64,000 nt of DNA, from assembly GCA_025084515.1 (NCBI GenBank), contig JAJAGP010000222.1:434001-498000 (forward strand). The letters run 5' to 3'. Made by a program: the position numbers and the translations under genes. Positions 38,801 to 53,900 of the stretch are shown piece by piece. The notes under the pieces are model-generated. The model searched no databases. It was not told the DNA's origin and worked only from the letters and a program-made list of their open reading frames with translations. The first letter of the stretch is position 1. The number at the start of each line of letters is the position of its first letter. The DNA comes from Ancistrus triradiatus. Taxonomy: Eukaryota; Chordata; Actinopteri; Siluriformes; Loricariidae.

Positions 38801-41800
38801 TTATTTGATCATTATCGGCATTTATTTTAGTGGGTTAGTGGTTTGGACCCCATACATCTCAGTTGGGAATTCAGGTAGCGGAGAAAGATTTCACCCTCAG
38901 TAATTCCTCTGTGAAAACAATTGCAACAGCTTTCTTTATGATGTCTTGGTGAATACACTAACAGGTGTCTACATATTTTTAGGGCGTTCATGGCCGTGCA
39001 CCGGGGCTGATGGACAGGGACATAAGAGTGGATCTGGGTTTCAGGGCGATGCCCATGAATGAGGAGCAACGACGGCAGTTCAGCCCGGGTCCGCGCACCA
39101 CCATGTTCCGTATACCAGAGTTCAAGTGGTCACCGATGCACCAGCGCTTGCTCACTGACCTGCTGTTTGCTCTCGAGGCTGACCTGCACATCTGGAGGAG
39201 GTCGGTGGCTATTCAGAAGTGCTCGTATGGAATTGAATGTACAGTTTGACATGAGAATCGCAGCCCGTTACGGCATTGTTGCCCAATGAGAAATCTTTTT
39301 CATACAAGCACCAAGGGTAGTGACCTTGATATAATTATTGATGTTGGAATGCAAATAATGAGCAACAATCAGTTAAATAAAACTATATATTTAAGTAGTA
39401 TGTCACAGACAAGTGAAGATACCACAGTCATGTAGAAACAGTAAACAAGCCTTCATTCTTATTCATAACATACTATGGAGAACATCTTAAGTCATGCCCA
39501 ATACAGCTTGATTTGCTTTAAATTCTGCTATACAAGGGAACCTATTACTGCTGTCTGGTCTCAGAGAGAATGGTTCCTGGTTTGAGTCCTAATGCACCTT
39601 GGTGTCACCGTCTGTATGTGATACCACAGGTCCAGCATACCTTGGAGAGTCAAGGAAGCCTGCTTGTTAGCTTCACTGAAGCATCTTGAAGGCTTCCCTA
39701 GAGTTTACAGAGAAAAAGAGAATAATATCCAGTGAGGGCAGTTCTCTGGGCCAAAATGCCTTGTTGCTGGAGGTCAGCTGTGGCCAGAGTGGTTCAAGAT
39801 AGAAAAGCAACAGTAACTCAAATAACCACTCATTACAACTGAGATATGCAGAAGAGCATCTCTGAACACACAACATGTCGAACCTTGAAGCAGATGGGCC
39901 ACAGAAGCAGAAGACCTCACCGGGTGCCGCTCCTGTCAGCGAAGAACAGACAACTGAGGCTACAATTCGCACTGTGTCACCAAAATTGGACAGTAGGGGA
40001 TTGGAAAAATGTTGCCTGGTCTGATAGGTCGTCATTTCTGCTGTGACATTCAGATGGTAGAGTCAGAATTTGGTGTAAACCAGACGAAAGCATGGATCCA
40101 TCCTGCCTTGTATCAGCAGTTCAGTTCTGCTGCTGCTGGTGTAATGGTGTAATATTTCCTTAGCACAGTTTGGACCCCTTACTACCAATTGAGCATTGCT
40201 TAAATGCCACAGCCTACCTGAGTATTGTTGCTGACCATGTCCATCCCTTTATGACCACGGTGTACCATCTTCTGATGGCTACTTCCAGCGGGATAACACG
40301 CCATGTCACGAAGCTCGAACCATATCAAACTGGTTTCTTGAACATGACAATGAGTTCATTGTACTAAAATGGGGAAACACTAAGTCCAGACTTTCGCATG
40401 GGATTCAACTGATATCTAACATCTAGTTTTGAGGAATGCCCACTTGTTTAACCTTTAGAGGTGTAGGGTTTAATATTTAAAAAGTGCAATCCCTTCTCTC
40501 CACAACAGCCACTCCACAAAGTCTGTGATGGACTTTGTGAACAGCAACGAGAACATCATATTCGTTCACAACACCATTCACCTGATCTCACAGATGGTGG
40601 ACAACATCATCATCGCCTGCGGTGGGATTCTCCCTCTGCTCTCGGCAGCCACCTCGCCTTCCGTGAGTAACACTGGCACCATCTTGTGGCGCTCAACCGA
40701 TATCGCAGCCATACTTTTCTCCACCGGTTCGGATTCAAACCTTTCTTTTCTGAACGTGATTAATCTTAACGCGAAATAATTACATCTATCTAAACCGTCC
40801 TTATTAATTGTGTTGTATTGATTCCTTTGCACGGCTTTCTCATGAAGAATACAAAGGTTAGTAAAAAAAAAAAGGATGCATTGTGTGTGTTTGTGCTCAC
40901 GCATGGCACGATGAACTTTCAGCATTGTGTTTAGTCTCTGTACAGGCAAAACAAATACACAATCTAGCTCCAAACTCATTTCCAGCCACAACACGTCTCC
41001 TGAACTGAAGTGCTGTTCATTTCCTGCTCTTGCTCTTTTTTTTTCCTGCAATAGAATCCTTATTTATATTCATTTGCTCCCTCAAGCAAAGATGAAGGAT
41101 GCCAGTCATTTTAATTACACAGTCATTTGAGATTCAGATGCAAGAACGCACCGCACAGTATGTAGGGAGTCAGATGGGTCGAGCAACTTAAAAGAAAGTT
41201 AGAGATGCTAACTTCCACTGCAGTGATGTTTCATTCATTCATTCATTTTCTTACTAGCTTAATCCAAGGGTCATTGGGACAAGCTCCATGCCAGTAAACT
41301 CGTCTTGAAATTCCTAGCTTTTAAAACAAATACAAGGAGTTGAGTGACACAGGGGAAGGTTGCTAGCCCAATACCTGGGTTCGAGTCCCAGAGGTGCCTT
41401 CTGGGGGTGAGTTGGGCATCGGCAATTGGCCATATCTGAGAGAGAGGCCACCCAAAGGATTATCCCCGGTGCTTCACTGGCAACCTCTGCTGGGACTGCT
41501 GCCACACTTATGTCTGTGCCCTGTGATTCCAGGGTTAGGTGCCACACTGCCCAACACTGCCATGGTCCTGACCAGGAAAAGTGGGGTTATAGTGAACAAA
41601 AAAATAGTTGTGAGACCATGTTGGATAAAACTCAATACACAATTCTTCAGTTTATTTTATAAGGTTTATTAAGAGCAGCTTGTTTGTTTACGCCTTTTCA
41701 CCACCCACAGTATCCCGAAAAAGTCTAATTCATTGTCTGTCTGTCTAGCTGTCTATCTATCTATCCGCATACTCTCTCACACACACATACAGAACTGTGC

Positions 41801-44800
41801 AAAAGTCTTTAACCACCATTTGATTTGTTCTTTGATTTGTTGCTTTAGCAATTGTATAAAGACAATATGTAATTACTTCTCAGTCACAGAGAAATACTTG
41901 TATATGGTCATTATACCATTGCTAAATCTAATGGTGTCCTATTACTTTTGCAGTACTCTGTGTCTGGATAGATGGACGGACGGACTGACTGACTGACTTT
42001 TTATATGTCTTTAAAAAGAAACACAACCTCACCATGGCGATTTGGCACCAATCCACTTATGATGATGCACAGCATTAATTAAGTTCTACTGGAGGTGTGG
42101 AAAGTAGTTGTGAAGCCGTAGAACGTCAGTACGACATGAGTGAAATATCAGTAGGTAGATTGGCTGCTCTGAGTTGCTAATGTGTGTGTGCTTATCTTCC
42201 ATTGAATGGCGCCCTCTACAGGACATATTCCCACCTTGCACTCGCGTTTGCAATGGACCTACCCTGAGCAGAATAAAATGGTCTACTACAGATAAATGTT
42301 CAAATGATTAATTGATGTTAGTGAACGTATATAAATATTTTTAGATCTAGAAAAAGAGTTTTGCTGCATTTTATCCATTAGCCTTATAGCTCCATGCAAA
42401 CAAAAAACCCCAGTCACCAAACATGACCAGATTTGGTAGACTAGACCTTTATTTAATAATGATTCCTTAAATTATCATTCAGACTCCACATCATTGTATT
42501 AAACACCCACCTTAATTGACTAAACATAGGATTTATAGTGGAGCTCTTTATGTACATGGGAATAAATGTTTGTACTTTGCAGGTGGAGTTGGAGGCATTT
42601 GAGGTAACCCAGGGCATGTCGTCAGAAACCGCCTTGACTTTTCTGACACGTCTGATGTCCATGGTGGATGGGCTGGTGTTCAGCAGCTCACTCAACTTCA
42701 GTGAGATCGAGGCAGAGAAGAACATGTCTTCTGGAGGACTGATGCGCCAATGCCTTAGACTCGGTTAGTCACTGTCTGTGATCATGTATAATAAATTATA
42801 TTGTGATAGGGGCAACCCTGATGCTACAGAGGCAGTAAATCGTGAAGCATCAAGCAAGGTGGAACTTATCCAAAGGGTTGGGGTAATACATCTAAACAAC
42901 CAGTGGTCTGCAGGCACCAGATCATCGGCCTATGTGGCACTGGGACCTTTCGGTACTTAAGTCTAGGAAAGGGTGAGATCCCTTGTCAACTCGAAATACA
43001 ACTCAAACTTTGCCTGGTCAGAGGTGAAATACAACAAAAGAAACTTGGCAGTAGAGTGTCGGGAATGCAGTGTCCTAAAGTTCTGTGTCACAAAGTAATC
43101 TACTACACATAACAATGCGCTCTATCTGACAAGAACAAAAAGCTAAGAAAGACAGATGTTAGGGTCAGAATTTGGCACTAACAGCATGAATCTGTGGACC
43201 CAATCCTTTCCTGCGATCACTTCCTCAAACCCAAATATCTGAGTGTGCCGTGTTCTGTAAATTTGTTGAGATTGTGAATATAAACGTATAAATTATTAGT
43301 TTAAATCGTCAATAGTTTTTCCTATTTGTTATTTCTTACTAACCGTGCTATCCGGCTCCATATTCACATTGTAAAGAAATTTCAGGCACTAGGACCTGGG
43401 GGAGGCGCTGCTGCCTCATAACATTCCTGAAACCTGAAGTTGTGTTCTGTAAGAGGGCTGTGGCACTACATCACTTCACTACACAACACTATGTGTAAGG
43501 TCTGTGTGAGTGGATATTCCTGAAGGCGAGTGCAATTTCAACACAAAAATAAAGAAAATACGTTATTTGAATGTCTGTTACAAACGTAATTAACCATAAC
43601 GAATAATTATATACTAGTGGATATTTCATTATGCTGAGGAAAACTGATGATTGAATGCAAAGTTAGCCTACTGAAAAAGAGAGTTAACGAGTTTAAACAT
43701 TGCAGTATTTAGGTCAGACAGGAATGGATGACTTCTTCGGTCTTGATTTTATGATTGTATATTATACAGATACCTGATTATAAGAAGTTAGTAGTTGATC
43801 ATAACTCAATATTAGTCTAATTAAATACTGTTATTAAAGGCAGGAAATAAACATTGAAGTTAAATAGATCTGGAAATAGTTTTCTCATAATGTAAGGTAA
43901 TTATTAGGTAAGGTATTTACATTTACAGCATTTAGCAGACGCCCTTATCCAGAATTGATACAGTCTTACAATCCAAGCAACTGCGGGTTAAGGGTCTTGC
44001 TCAAGGACCCAACAGTGGCAGCTTGGCAGAGGTAGGATTTGAACCCTTGACCTTCTGGTCCAGGGTCCAGTACCTTAACCACTAGGCTACCACAGTCCCA
44101 CTGGATTTACCGGATTTAAGAAAAGCTTTAGTGTGCTAACAAAATTTGATTTGAAAAGCTATTTTGACTGGCACTGCCACTTTTGGTTCATTTGTTGGGG
44201 TGCCAATAGTCTTTTTGTCTTCTGGCTGGAGGTGTAGTGGACTTAATATTTCCTTGTGTGAAAATAAAGCTTAAATTGAGGTTCATTTTCTGCTGTCTGA
44301 TGTCTTACAAATTCAGTCATCCAGGTTCTTAAACATGAATGCCACTACAGACCAGGTGCCCATTTGATTGTACCAGTCTATTTTCTCAGTATTTGAGTAG
44401 GGTATTTAGGACATTGCTTGTATCTTTGCTTGGTCTGTTCCTCTTGTTTACATTTACAGCATTTAGCAGACGCCCTTCCATTTATGTCATTTATCCAGAG
44501 CGACTTACAATTGATACAGTCTTACAATCCAAGCAATTGTGGGTTAAGGGCCTTGCTCAAGGACCCAACAGTGGCAGCTTGGCCATTTGAACCCTGGACC
44601 TTCTGGTCCATAGTCCAGTACCTTACCCGCTGGGCTACCACAGTCCCTTTTTTGTTTGTAGATGAATAGTAGTTAAGTAATACAAGATCTGTACCTAATA
44701 CAAACTTTGAATGGCATGCCTATTCAAAGAAATTCTCTGCTATGAGACAATTTTTCCAAGTAGTTAATATGGTGCTAGTTTCATAATTCGGGCCTTTTGG

Positions 44801-47800
44801 GTCATTTCTATTTATTGTCAGAAGAGGCTTACCTCCAGACCCCCACATCCAGTAGTCAAAACTTAGCCTCCTATTCATAAATCTCTAGTGACGCCCCTGA
44901 CAGTGCTGCAGGAGTGGTTTTTTTCCCCTCCTGCCTGTTATCTGTAGAGTGGGTGAGATTTGCCTCTGTAATGTAGATGGAGAGATGGATGCATGTCAGT
45001 GTCTTATTATTATTATTTTAAGCTACAGCTTTGTGTTACTCAAATTCAATCCAGTCGATGCATTGAAAATGCGTTATTTACTGGACTATTCATTTGGCTC
45101 TCCATAATGTGTGTTAATAGTGTATCAGTGGATGCCATTGGAGCTGGCAAAGTTGCTCAGTGGTTGGATCCAAATGCTTGATTTGTGCTACAGTATCACT
45201 CTTAATCAGACAAAAACAACGTTCACTCCAATTCCATCCTGACTGAGGTTCACGGACTTAAAAATACTTGGTTAATGAGTTAAAGACTTTTATGTAAAAT
45301 CTTGAGAGCGTTTTTTTTAAAGCATCATAACTGTTTTCTAAGTTTGAAGTCCTAAACCTAAGATAAACCTATATAAACTGTGGTAGCCTAGAGGGTAAGG
45401 TACTGGACTCTGGCCCAGAAGGTCCAGGGTTCAAATCTCATCTCTGCCAAGCTGCCACTGTTGGGTCCTTGAGCAAGACCCTTAACCCACAATTGCTTGT
45501 ATTGTAAGACTGTATCAATTGTAAGTCGCTCTGGATAAGGGCGTCTAATCCCGTAGTTATTTTAATCCCATAGGGAAACTTCAATGCTTTTACTGGCTCT
45601 CTACATTACATTAGTCTATCTATTACTGGTTTATTTATTTACTTGTTTTTAGTTTTAGTGTACATTTATAGGAATCATCTGTTATCTGAATACAGTAGTG
45701 TCTTACTATAGTAGTGTAGTAATAAAACCTGGAAAAGTTGTACATAAAACTTGAATTGAAATTCAATTCTATAATGCTTTTGTAAATGAATAACTATGAT
45801 GTAGAAACCTGTCTAAATATTTGTCTGTCTTTGTGTCAGTGTGTTGTGTCGCAGTGAGGAGTTGCTTAGAGTGCAGACAGCGCCAGAGGGACAGAGTAAT
45901 GAAATTGTCACTGTCCAGCACAAAGACTCAGGAGAGCAAGGTGATCAATCTTCCTAACTATCTTACTTCACTTTTTTTGAGAATAGAATACACACACACA
46001 CTCATTAACATACTAGGGCGACTTGAGACTCCAAATGACCTAATGCATATCTTTGGAAAGAGTATACCTGCATGGACACAGGGAGGACATGGTGACTCCA
46101 CATACAGTCGTATGAAAAAGTTTGGGCACCCCTGATAATTTTCATGATTTTAGTTTATAAATCATTGGTTGTTCAGATCAGCAACTTGAGTTAAATATAT
46201 CATATAGCAGATGAACACAGTGATATTTGAGAAGTGAAATGAAGTTTATAGGATTTACAGAAAGTGTGCAGTAATTATTCAAACAAAATTAGGCAGAACA
46301 AAATTAGGCAAAGCAGCAAAGGGGCATTCAATTCCATAAAATATTAAAAATACCATAAATTAAAAATTTGGGCACACCCAACACCCCCACCCAACCCAAA
46401 CAGAAAAAAATGGACTTTTGGTTTCCAATAAATATTTATGTAGTCTATTTTTGTAGAAAAACAAGCCGCTAAACGCTTCATACCAGCTTCCAAGCTGGAT
46501 TTCTGGTTGGATTTTGGGTTTGATTTTTTTTTTGAAAGGTGACTTTGGGGACCCATTTTTCTTCTTTAAGAAAACATCTCCAAGTGTTCAGGTTTAAGGT
46601 TTTGATGGTTGTTTTCCGAGGCATGGACAGCCCACATTTTCAGTTAGTAATTATTTCATTTGTTCCTTGGGGACTGAGGATGGCCAGTTCCAGAAAACGT
46701 TTACTGTCCTCGCATGAATGGGCCTTAGTAGAATTTTGAGCAGGTTTGGGTGGGCGTTGGCCTTCCCTCGGTGCAAACCTTTTTGTCACTGATTCTTGAC
46801 AAACATTGTTCTCAAGAAAGAAAAATCGGGAGGATAATTAACTGGAAATCCATGCGACCTCAACTACAGGTTAAAAAGGGAGTAAGCTAGTGTTTAGCTC
46901 GAAAGGAACCCTGGCCACCACAACAGAGTCCCACAGAATTCATGATGGGAAACACCGGCCACCCAATTTTTACTAGTGGGGTAGGCAAGTGTTTGGTCTT
47001 TTGGGGAGGCTTTGATGCTGTGCTGTTGTTTTTTCCGTCCTTGGATGTTCCAAATAACTTCAATTTTTAGTTTCATCAGATACACAGCACTTATTTCCAA
47101 AATGAGAGCCTGGATGATCCATAGAATTGTTCGTTTCGTCTGTGTGTGTGTTTTTGGTAGCACGGGTAGCACACCTTCAAGTGAACTCTTGTTTTTGTGT
47201 GCGTGGATTCCTTCTGCAGGGGAAAGGCTGCTTCTTTACCAATTACTCTCCAATTACAGCCTCTCATTGTGCTGATAGTACGCGTGTGTATTTGGTGTTG
47301 AACGATGAACATGAACAAGTGCTAAACCGATCTGCCGGCCCACACGGATTTGTTACGGTTGCATATACTGACATCTGTGTAGGTGTCTTTGAAGGGTGGT
47401 GCTTGTGGCTCACTGCACGTATGGAATACTGTTCCACCCTCCTCGCCTCGGGCCTGCCGTCTGCCTTTTTCTAGCTCTCCTATGTCGAGATTTTCTTGCT
47501 TGTTCTGCCAATCGAAGATGCTGCTTAACTATGAATGGTCTGCTGCCTGTAGTCTCCATTGCTCAATGTCCTCAGTCAGGCGTGATTGAGACTGCTCACA
47601 CAGGCTGCCGTAAATCTCTGACCGAGGGAGTTGTTCTCATTGCACCACTGTCACTACACCGTACTCTTTGAGGTTGAAACAAACACTTTGTTTTTTCAGG
47701 CCATTCATTTTGAGACGTTTTTTTTTGAGGCTCCCTTTGTTGCCAACTCTTGCACTGGAATCGTATTGCAACTCAACAAGATGCATTTGAAGATAAGTTT

Positions 47801-47882
47801 GAGAAATAAATCAAATTTGGAGCGGGGAAAAAAAAAAAAAAACAGTAATGTGTTGTTTCATTAGTCTTTTTGAAAAAAAACA

Positions 47883-47933
<51 letters not shown>

Positions 47934-50900
47934 TCCAGATTGGGCCACCCTTAACCCTTTTCTCATAGTTGGATTCACTTGATGTGTATGTAAGATCAAG
48001 GCTTCAATGAGCTACAAAACAAATTTTGTGTCCCAATAGAATTAGTGGCTAAAGGTATTATTTCAAAATGACAAGGGTGCCCAAACACAAAATTATGCAC
48101 CCTGCCCCTTAATTTTGTTTGGGAAATAATTAAATTACTGCACCACTTTTGTGTAAAAAACCTATAAAACTTAATTTCAATTCTCAAATATCCACGGTGT
48201 TCATTAGCTATATCTTGGATTATTTACCTGAAAAAAATTGCTGAGCTGGAAACACCCCCCCTGATTTTATAATAAAAAGAAAAAAAATCATTTTTTGAAA
48301 AAAATTATTCAGGGGTGCCAACAAACACTTCCAACCAAAAAAAACTTTTTTCATACGGACCTGTAGAGAAGAAAAGGGGAACCCAGACCCAGATATACCA
48401 AGGAGTTGGAGGCGGAGCCTGGGCCTTTTGGTGTTGGGGAGTTTTTTTCGGTTAGGTTTAGATTTCACTTCTCAAATATCACGGTGTTCATCTGCTATAT
48501 GATATATTTACCTGAAATTGCTGAGCTGGACAACCAATGATTTATAAAGAAAAATCATGAAAATTATCAGGGGTGCCCAAACTTTTTCATACGACTGTAG
48601 AAAGGACCCAGACCCAGATACCAGGTGGAGCGACCTGGGTCCTTTTGGTGTGGAGTTTATCTCGATATAACCTTGTGTGTCTGTCACCTGTCTGTTGATG
48701 CTGATAGCGACGTTCAATAAATACAAACAAACAAACTACTCTAATCTGGAGTACTTGATTAAGCTAGAGATGACTGTTTTTTGTTGTCTTTTTTAGATTA
48801 TTTGGAATATAGTTATTTACTGCAGGTGACACTTCGGTTCAATTTGAGTCGACATTTTTGTACCCTCTTATACACTGCTCCATGCAACTTCCCTTATTCT
48901 GCTTTGTTGTATTGTACTCTACTTTATTCTACAATATTTTACTCTGGTAATTAAATTCCCCTTATCATATCCTACACTTTATTCTACTCCATTCTGGAAT
49001 ACTGTACTCTAGCCGTCTAATATAGTCTTCTCTATTGTGTTCTGTTCTGCGATCTGTTTATTCTACTGTGTTATATTCTTTTCTTTTCTAGTCTGTTCTT
49101 CTCTAGGCTTCCATCCCCAAATTAAGTCTAGTCAGCTGTCATCTGCTGTGGTCTTTGCTGTTCTGTTATACTTTTCCTTTATTCTACTCTTATTTCTACT
49201 CCATGCTCTTCCAACCTTAAATACTCTAGGGGTAATTTGCTCTATTCTACTCTTGGAATGCTTGGAAATTTTGTGAACACTTTAGAATGTTATTTCTGCA
49301 TAAAACATAACCCTAAAATATAGCAAATCAGATTTTCATAAGTTCACACACATATTGAGCAAAGCCTTTAACCCACAACTGTATGTATAGTAAGACTTAA
49401 CATCAGTTGAGTGGAGTGTTTGCAATCAATGGGATGACAATCAGGTATAAATGAGCACCCTCTTGTATTTAAAGAACATGGATCTATCAAAGCTCTATCA
49501 GTTTTCACAATGCATGTCTGTGGAAATGACACAAACAGTAGAGCTTTCTGAGGACTTCAGAATAAGAATTGCTGATGGTCATCAGGCTGGAAACAGAGAG
49601 ATTGTGTATGCACTGAGGAAATTCAAGGCTATTGTTTCTTGGTCGACCAACAAAGGTCACTCCAAGAGCAAGCTGTATAATAGTCTGTGAGGTCATGAAG
49701 GAACCCAAGGGTAACCTCTAAGCAACTACAGGCCTCTCTCATTATGGCTATTGTTAATGTTCAGAAGAAGACGGCAAGAAGAAAAACATTGCTGTCCAAA
49801 CAGAATATTGCTGTCCATCCTGTGATACATTTGCAACCCAGAAAGCTATTGGACAGATCAGTTTGTGGACAGATGAGACCAAAATGGAAGTTTTTGATAT
49901 AAATGAGATGGGTTATGTCAGGACAAAGGGGGGGAAAAAAACCCTGAATTCCAGCATAAGAACATCTGTGAAACGTGGTGGTAGTAGTATTATGGGTTGG
50001 CCCTGTTTTGCTGCTCCTGATCGAGTATGGCTTGCCATCACTGATGCATAAATTACAATGCTTTTACATTTATGTAATTTATTTACATTTACAGCATTAT
50101 CCAGAGCGACTTACAATTGATACAATTGATCTTATAATCCAAGCATTTGTGGGTTAAGGGCCTTGCTCACAGTCTGGCAGAGGTAGGATTTGAACCCTGG
50201 ACCTTCTGGTCCATAGTCCAGTACTTGAACCATTAGGCCACCACAGTCCCACTCTATCCAATTCTACTATTATGCTGTAACCCAGTACTCTCTAGTCTGT
50301 GGTCTACTGGTTCTGCTCTATTGAAGCTCAGGTTTATTCTAGTTTACTAGGTTGGTCTGCTGTAGTCTATTTTACTGTATTCTATTCTACTCCGTCCTAT
50401 TCTGGGACTGTGGTGGCTTAGTGGTTAAGGTACTAGACTATGGACCAGAAGGTCCAGGGTTCAAATCCCACCTCTGCCAAGCTGCCACTGTTGGGTCCTT
50501 GAGCAAGGCACTTAACCCACAACTGCTTGGATTGTAAGTCGCTGTACCAATTGTAAGTCGCTCTGGATAAGGGCGGCTGCTAAATGACATAAATGTATTC
50601 TATTCTACCATGTTCTGTCGTTTTCTACTGTATTTAAATTTTCTTCCCTATTTCTGTGACCTTACCGATATGGTATTACCTCTGCTTTAGATCTCCATGG
50701 AGACGTTCCCCAGTAACCTTTCTCCCATCAAGGACCCAGATCGCCTCCTGCAGGATGTGGACATCAATCGTCTGCGTGCCGTCGTCTTCCGCGATGTTGT
50801 GAGTGAAAGTGGGAATGATTAAACAGCGCACCTCTTTCTAAACTACACGATTTGTACAAATCTGACTGCTTGTTTTTGGACTCGCACATGGTTTTTATCT

Positions 50901-53900
50901 GCTAAACTAAACCAGTCTTTATTTATTGTAAGTAATTACAATGAGATGTGGTGTGTTGTGATGGTATGTTGTACTTTGTAGGATGATGGGAAGCAGGCCC
51001 AGTTCCTGGCCCTGGCCGTGGTTTACTTCATCTCTGTGCTCATGGTGTCTAAGTATCGGGATATCCTGGAGCCACAGCGCGAGACGGTCAGGGCTGTCAG
51101 TCAATCAGTGAGGAGCATTCGGCAGGAAATTAACTCTCCGACGAGCACAGGTGCAGATCCATAAACACAGAGAGAACATCATCACACCCAGTGTCACTGC
51201 GACCCTCACCAGATAGAGCAGAAGGGAAGAGCAGACGCAATTTCAACTCTGTTAAGATTTTTGCAAGGCACGCTGTGTGAGATTCCTGTAATATCTTGGG
51301 CAAACTATATACAGTTGTGCTTACAAGTTTGTGAACCCTTTAGAATTTTCCATATTTCTTCATAAATATGATCTAAAACTTCATCAGAACCAAGTTAAAC
51401 AAATGAGACAAAAATATTATACTTGGTAATTTTTTATTGAACAAAATGATCTAATATTACAAATTAGTGAGTGGCAAAAGTATGTGAACCTTTGCTTTCA
51501 GTATCTGGAGTAAACCCCCCAGATTCAGTTCATGGACAGATGTCCTGACATTTTCCTTTAGAATTCTCTGATATAATTCAGAATTCATTGTTCCATCAAT
51601 GATGGAAAGTCGTCCTGCCCAGATGCAGCAAAACAGGTCCAACACATGTTTCACAGATGGGATAAGGTTCTTATGCTGGAATGCAGCGTTTTCCTTTCTC
51701 CAAACATAACGCTTTTCTTTTAAACCAAAAGTTTTATTTTGGTCTCATCCGTCCACAAAACATTCTTCCAATAGCCTTCTGGCTCGTCCACGTGATCTTT
51801 AGCAAACTGCAGACGAGCAGCAATGTTCTTTTTGGAGAGCAGTGGCTTTCTCCTTGCAACCCTGCCATGCACACCATTGTTGTTCAGTGTTCTTCTGATA
51901 GTGGACTCATGAACATTAACATTAGCCAATGTGAGAGAGGCCTTCAGTTGCTTAGAAGTTACCCTGGGGTCCATTGTGACCTCGCCAACTATTTACAAAA
52001 TTACAATTACAAACGCCTTGCCTCTTGGATGATCTTTGTTGGTCCGACCCACTCCGGGGGAGGGTAACACTGGTTCTTGAATTTTCCCCCCCCTCCATTT
52101 TGGTACATCTGCCTGAACTGTTGATGGTTGGTGGAGCCCAAACTCTTTAGAGATAGTTTTTGTACCTTTTTCCAGCCTGAATTACATCAACAACTCTTTT
52201 TCTGAGGCCTCAGAAATCTCCTTTGTTCGTGCCAGGATACACTTTCCCCACCAATTGTGTGTGCAGAGCAGACTTTGATATATCCCTGTCTTAAAATAAA
52301 ACAGGTGCCCCCCTCCACCTGATGTCATCCCACTCCCATGATTGAAAACACCTGACTATTTCACTTCAAATGAAACTGCCCTAATCCTAGAGGGTCCACA
52401 TACTTTTGCCACTCACTAATATGTAATATTGGATCATTTTCCTCAATACATAAATGACCAAGTATAATATTTTTGTCTCATTTGTTTAACTGGGTTCTCT
52501 TTATCTACTTTTAGGACTTGTGTGAAAATCTGATGAAGTTTTGGGTCATATTTATACAAATTCTATAGGGTTCACAAACTTTCAAGCACCACTGTAAAAG
52601 GCTGTGAAGTATCATGTACAGTAAAGATTTTCTAAAGACAGACCTGTGAATAAAGAAAACTACTACCTGCCATACTACATTGCCATAAATGAAATAAACG
52701 AAATGCCTCTTGCTTGCTGGATGGTTAGCTACATACCTGGAAGCTGTTTCTTTCCATACAGCGTCCTTCTTTGCCGTCATGATGCAACTCTAAGACATCA
52801 ATAAGACTTTCTCTCTGCTGCCACTTTTCAACAAACAGCTCTTCCTTTAAGTCCCACATTTCATTTGGGTTTCACCATTACCAGCACCACATTATACAGT
52901 TTTGCGTCATCCATTGTGATCCTCCTACTAGTGTTTTTTAGGCAAGCCTGGTAGCAGCAGTCACACTCTGAGATTTTAACAACAGTTGTAACAGTGCCAG
53001 AAGTTTTGCGTATAGATCCACAGATCTTCACTCACAACCAAGGAGGTCTTTCATAATGGGCAATTTTTGTTTGCATGGAAAAATCGTACCATGTAAAACC
53101 AGCATTAGGGATTCATCCTGCCTTTGTGCAATATTAATTTTGTTACTTATATTTGAAAACAAAAACATATTTGAGATTAAATTTCTTGTAAATGGTGGAG
53201 CTAAAACCTTATTATCTTCTATTTTTTAAATCTTTCACCTCTCTTAGATAGCTAGATTTTCCAACTCTCATTTCTTTCTTGAATTTCTGGACCAAGCTGC
53301 TGCACTGCAAAGTAGAAGAGACCGAATCTGGTTTGCTTGTTATTATTGTGATCATGTTTGCATTCGGATTGGTTTCTGTGGTGACAGATGTGTTTGCGTT
53401 GAGAAGCGTGAAGAGTGGTTCGAGTCCGATTGGTGAAAAGTCCTTGTGGTATTTGGCCAATCAGACTGCACAAAATCTGCAAAAATCTGATTTGAACATA
53501 GCCTCATTTCTAACACAAACACCTTTCTCCAGCAAGCTTTCAGTACTAGTTTGATTAGCACTTGGATTCTTTTGTAGTTCTGGAGAGTCAGGACTCTTCT
53601 CGCTGCTTCTCATCTCCATCGGCGCTCAGTGGTTCAGCAAGCACCTCCGCCTTCCCCTTTTATAATTCACATGTCATGTTAATTATGCAGCATCGAATTG
53701 AACCTGCGAGTGTGTGGAGCAACTTGGCTGAGCGCGTCAGTCACACTTCGCCTAAACATCGAGGAGCGCTGATGGAATTTGACTTGCAGGCTCATCAAAA
53801 GGTTTCTTCTCAACTTTGAGATGTTGCGAATGACATGCAGAGTTGAAATAAGCCTCAAAAAGGAGACGAAAGCTACAGGAAAGAGGACTCATTTTGAACC

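Noticed and set aside
47631..47999. Poly-A run at 47884 as a processed pseudogene tail
   Set aside because: It lies inside a Tc1-like element in an error-rich region; no gene copy precedes it.
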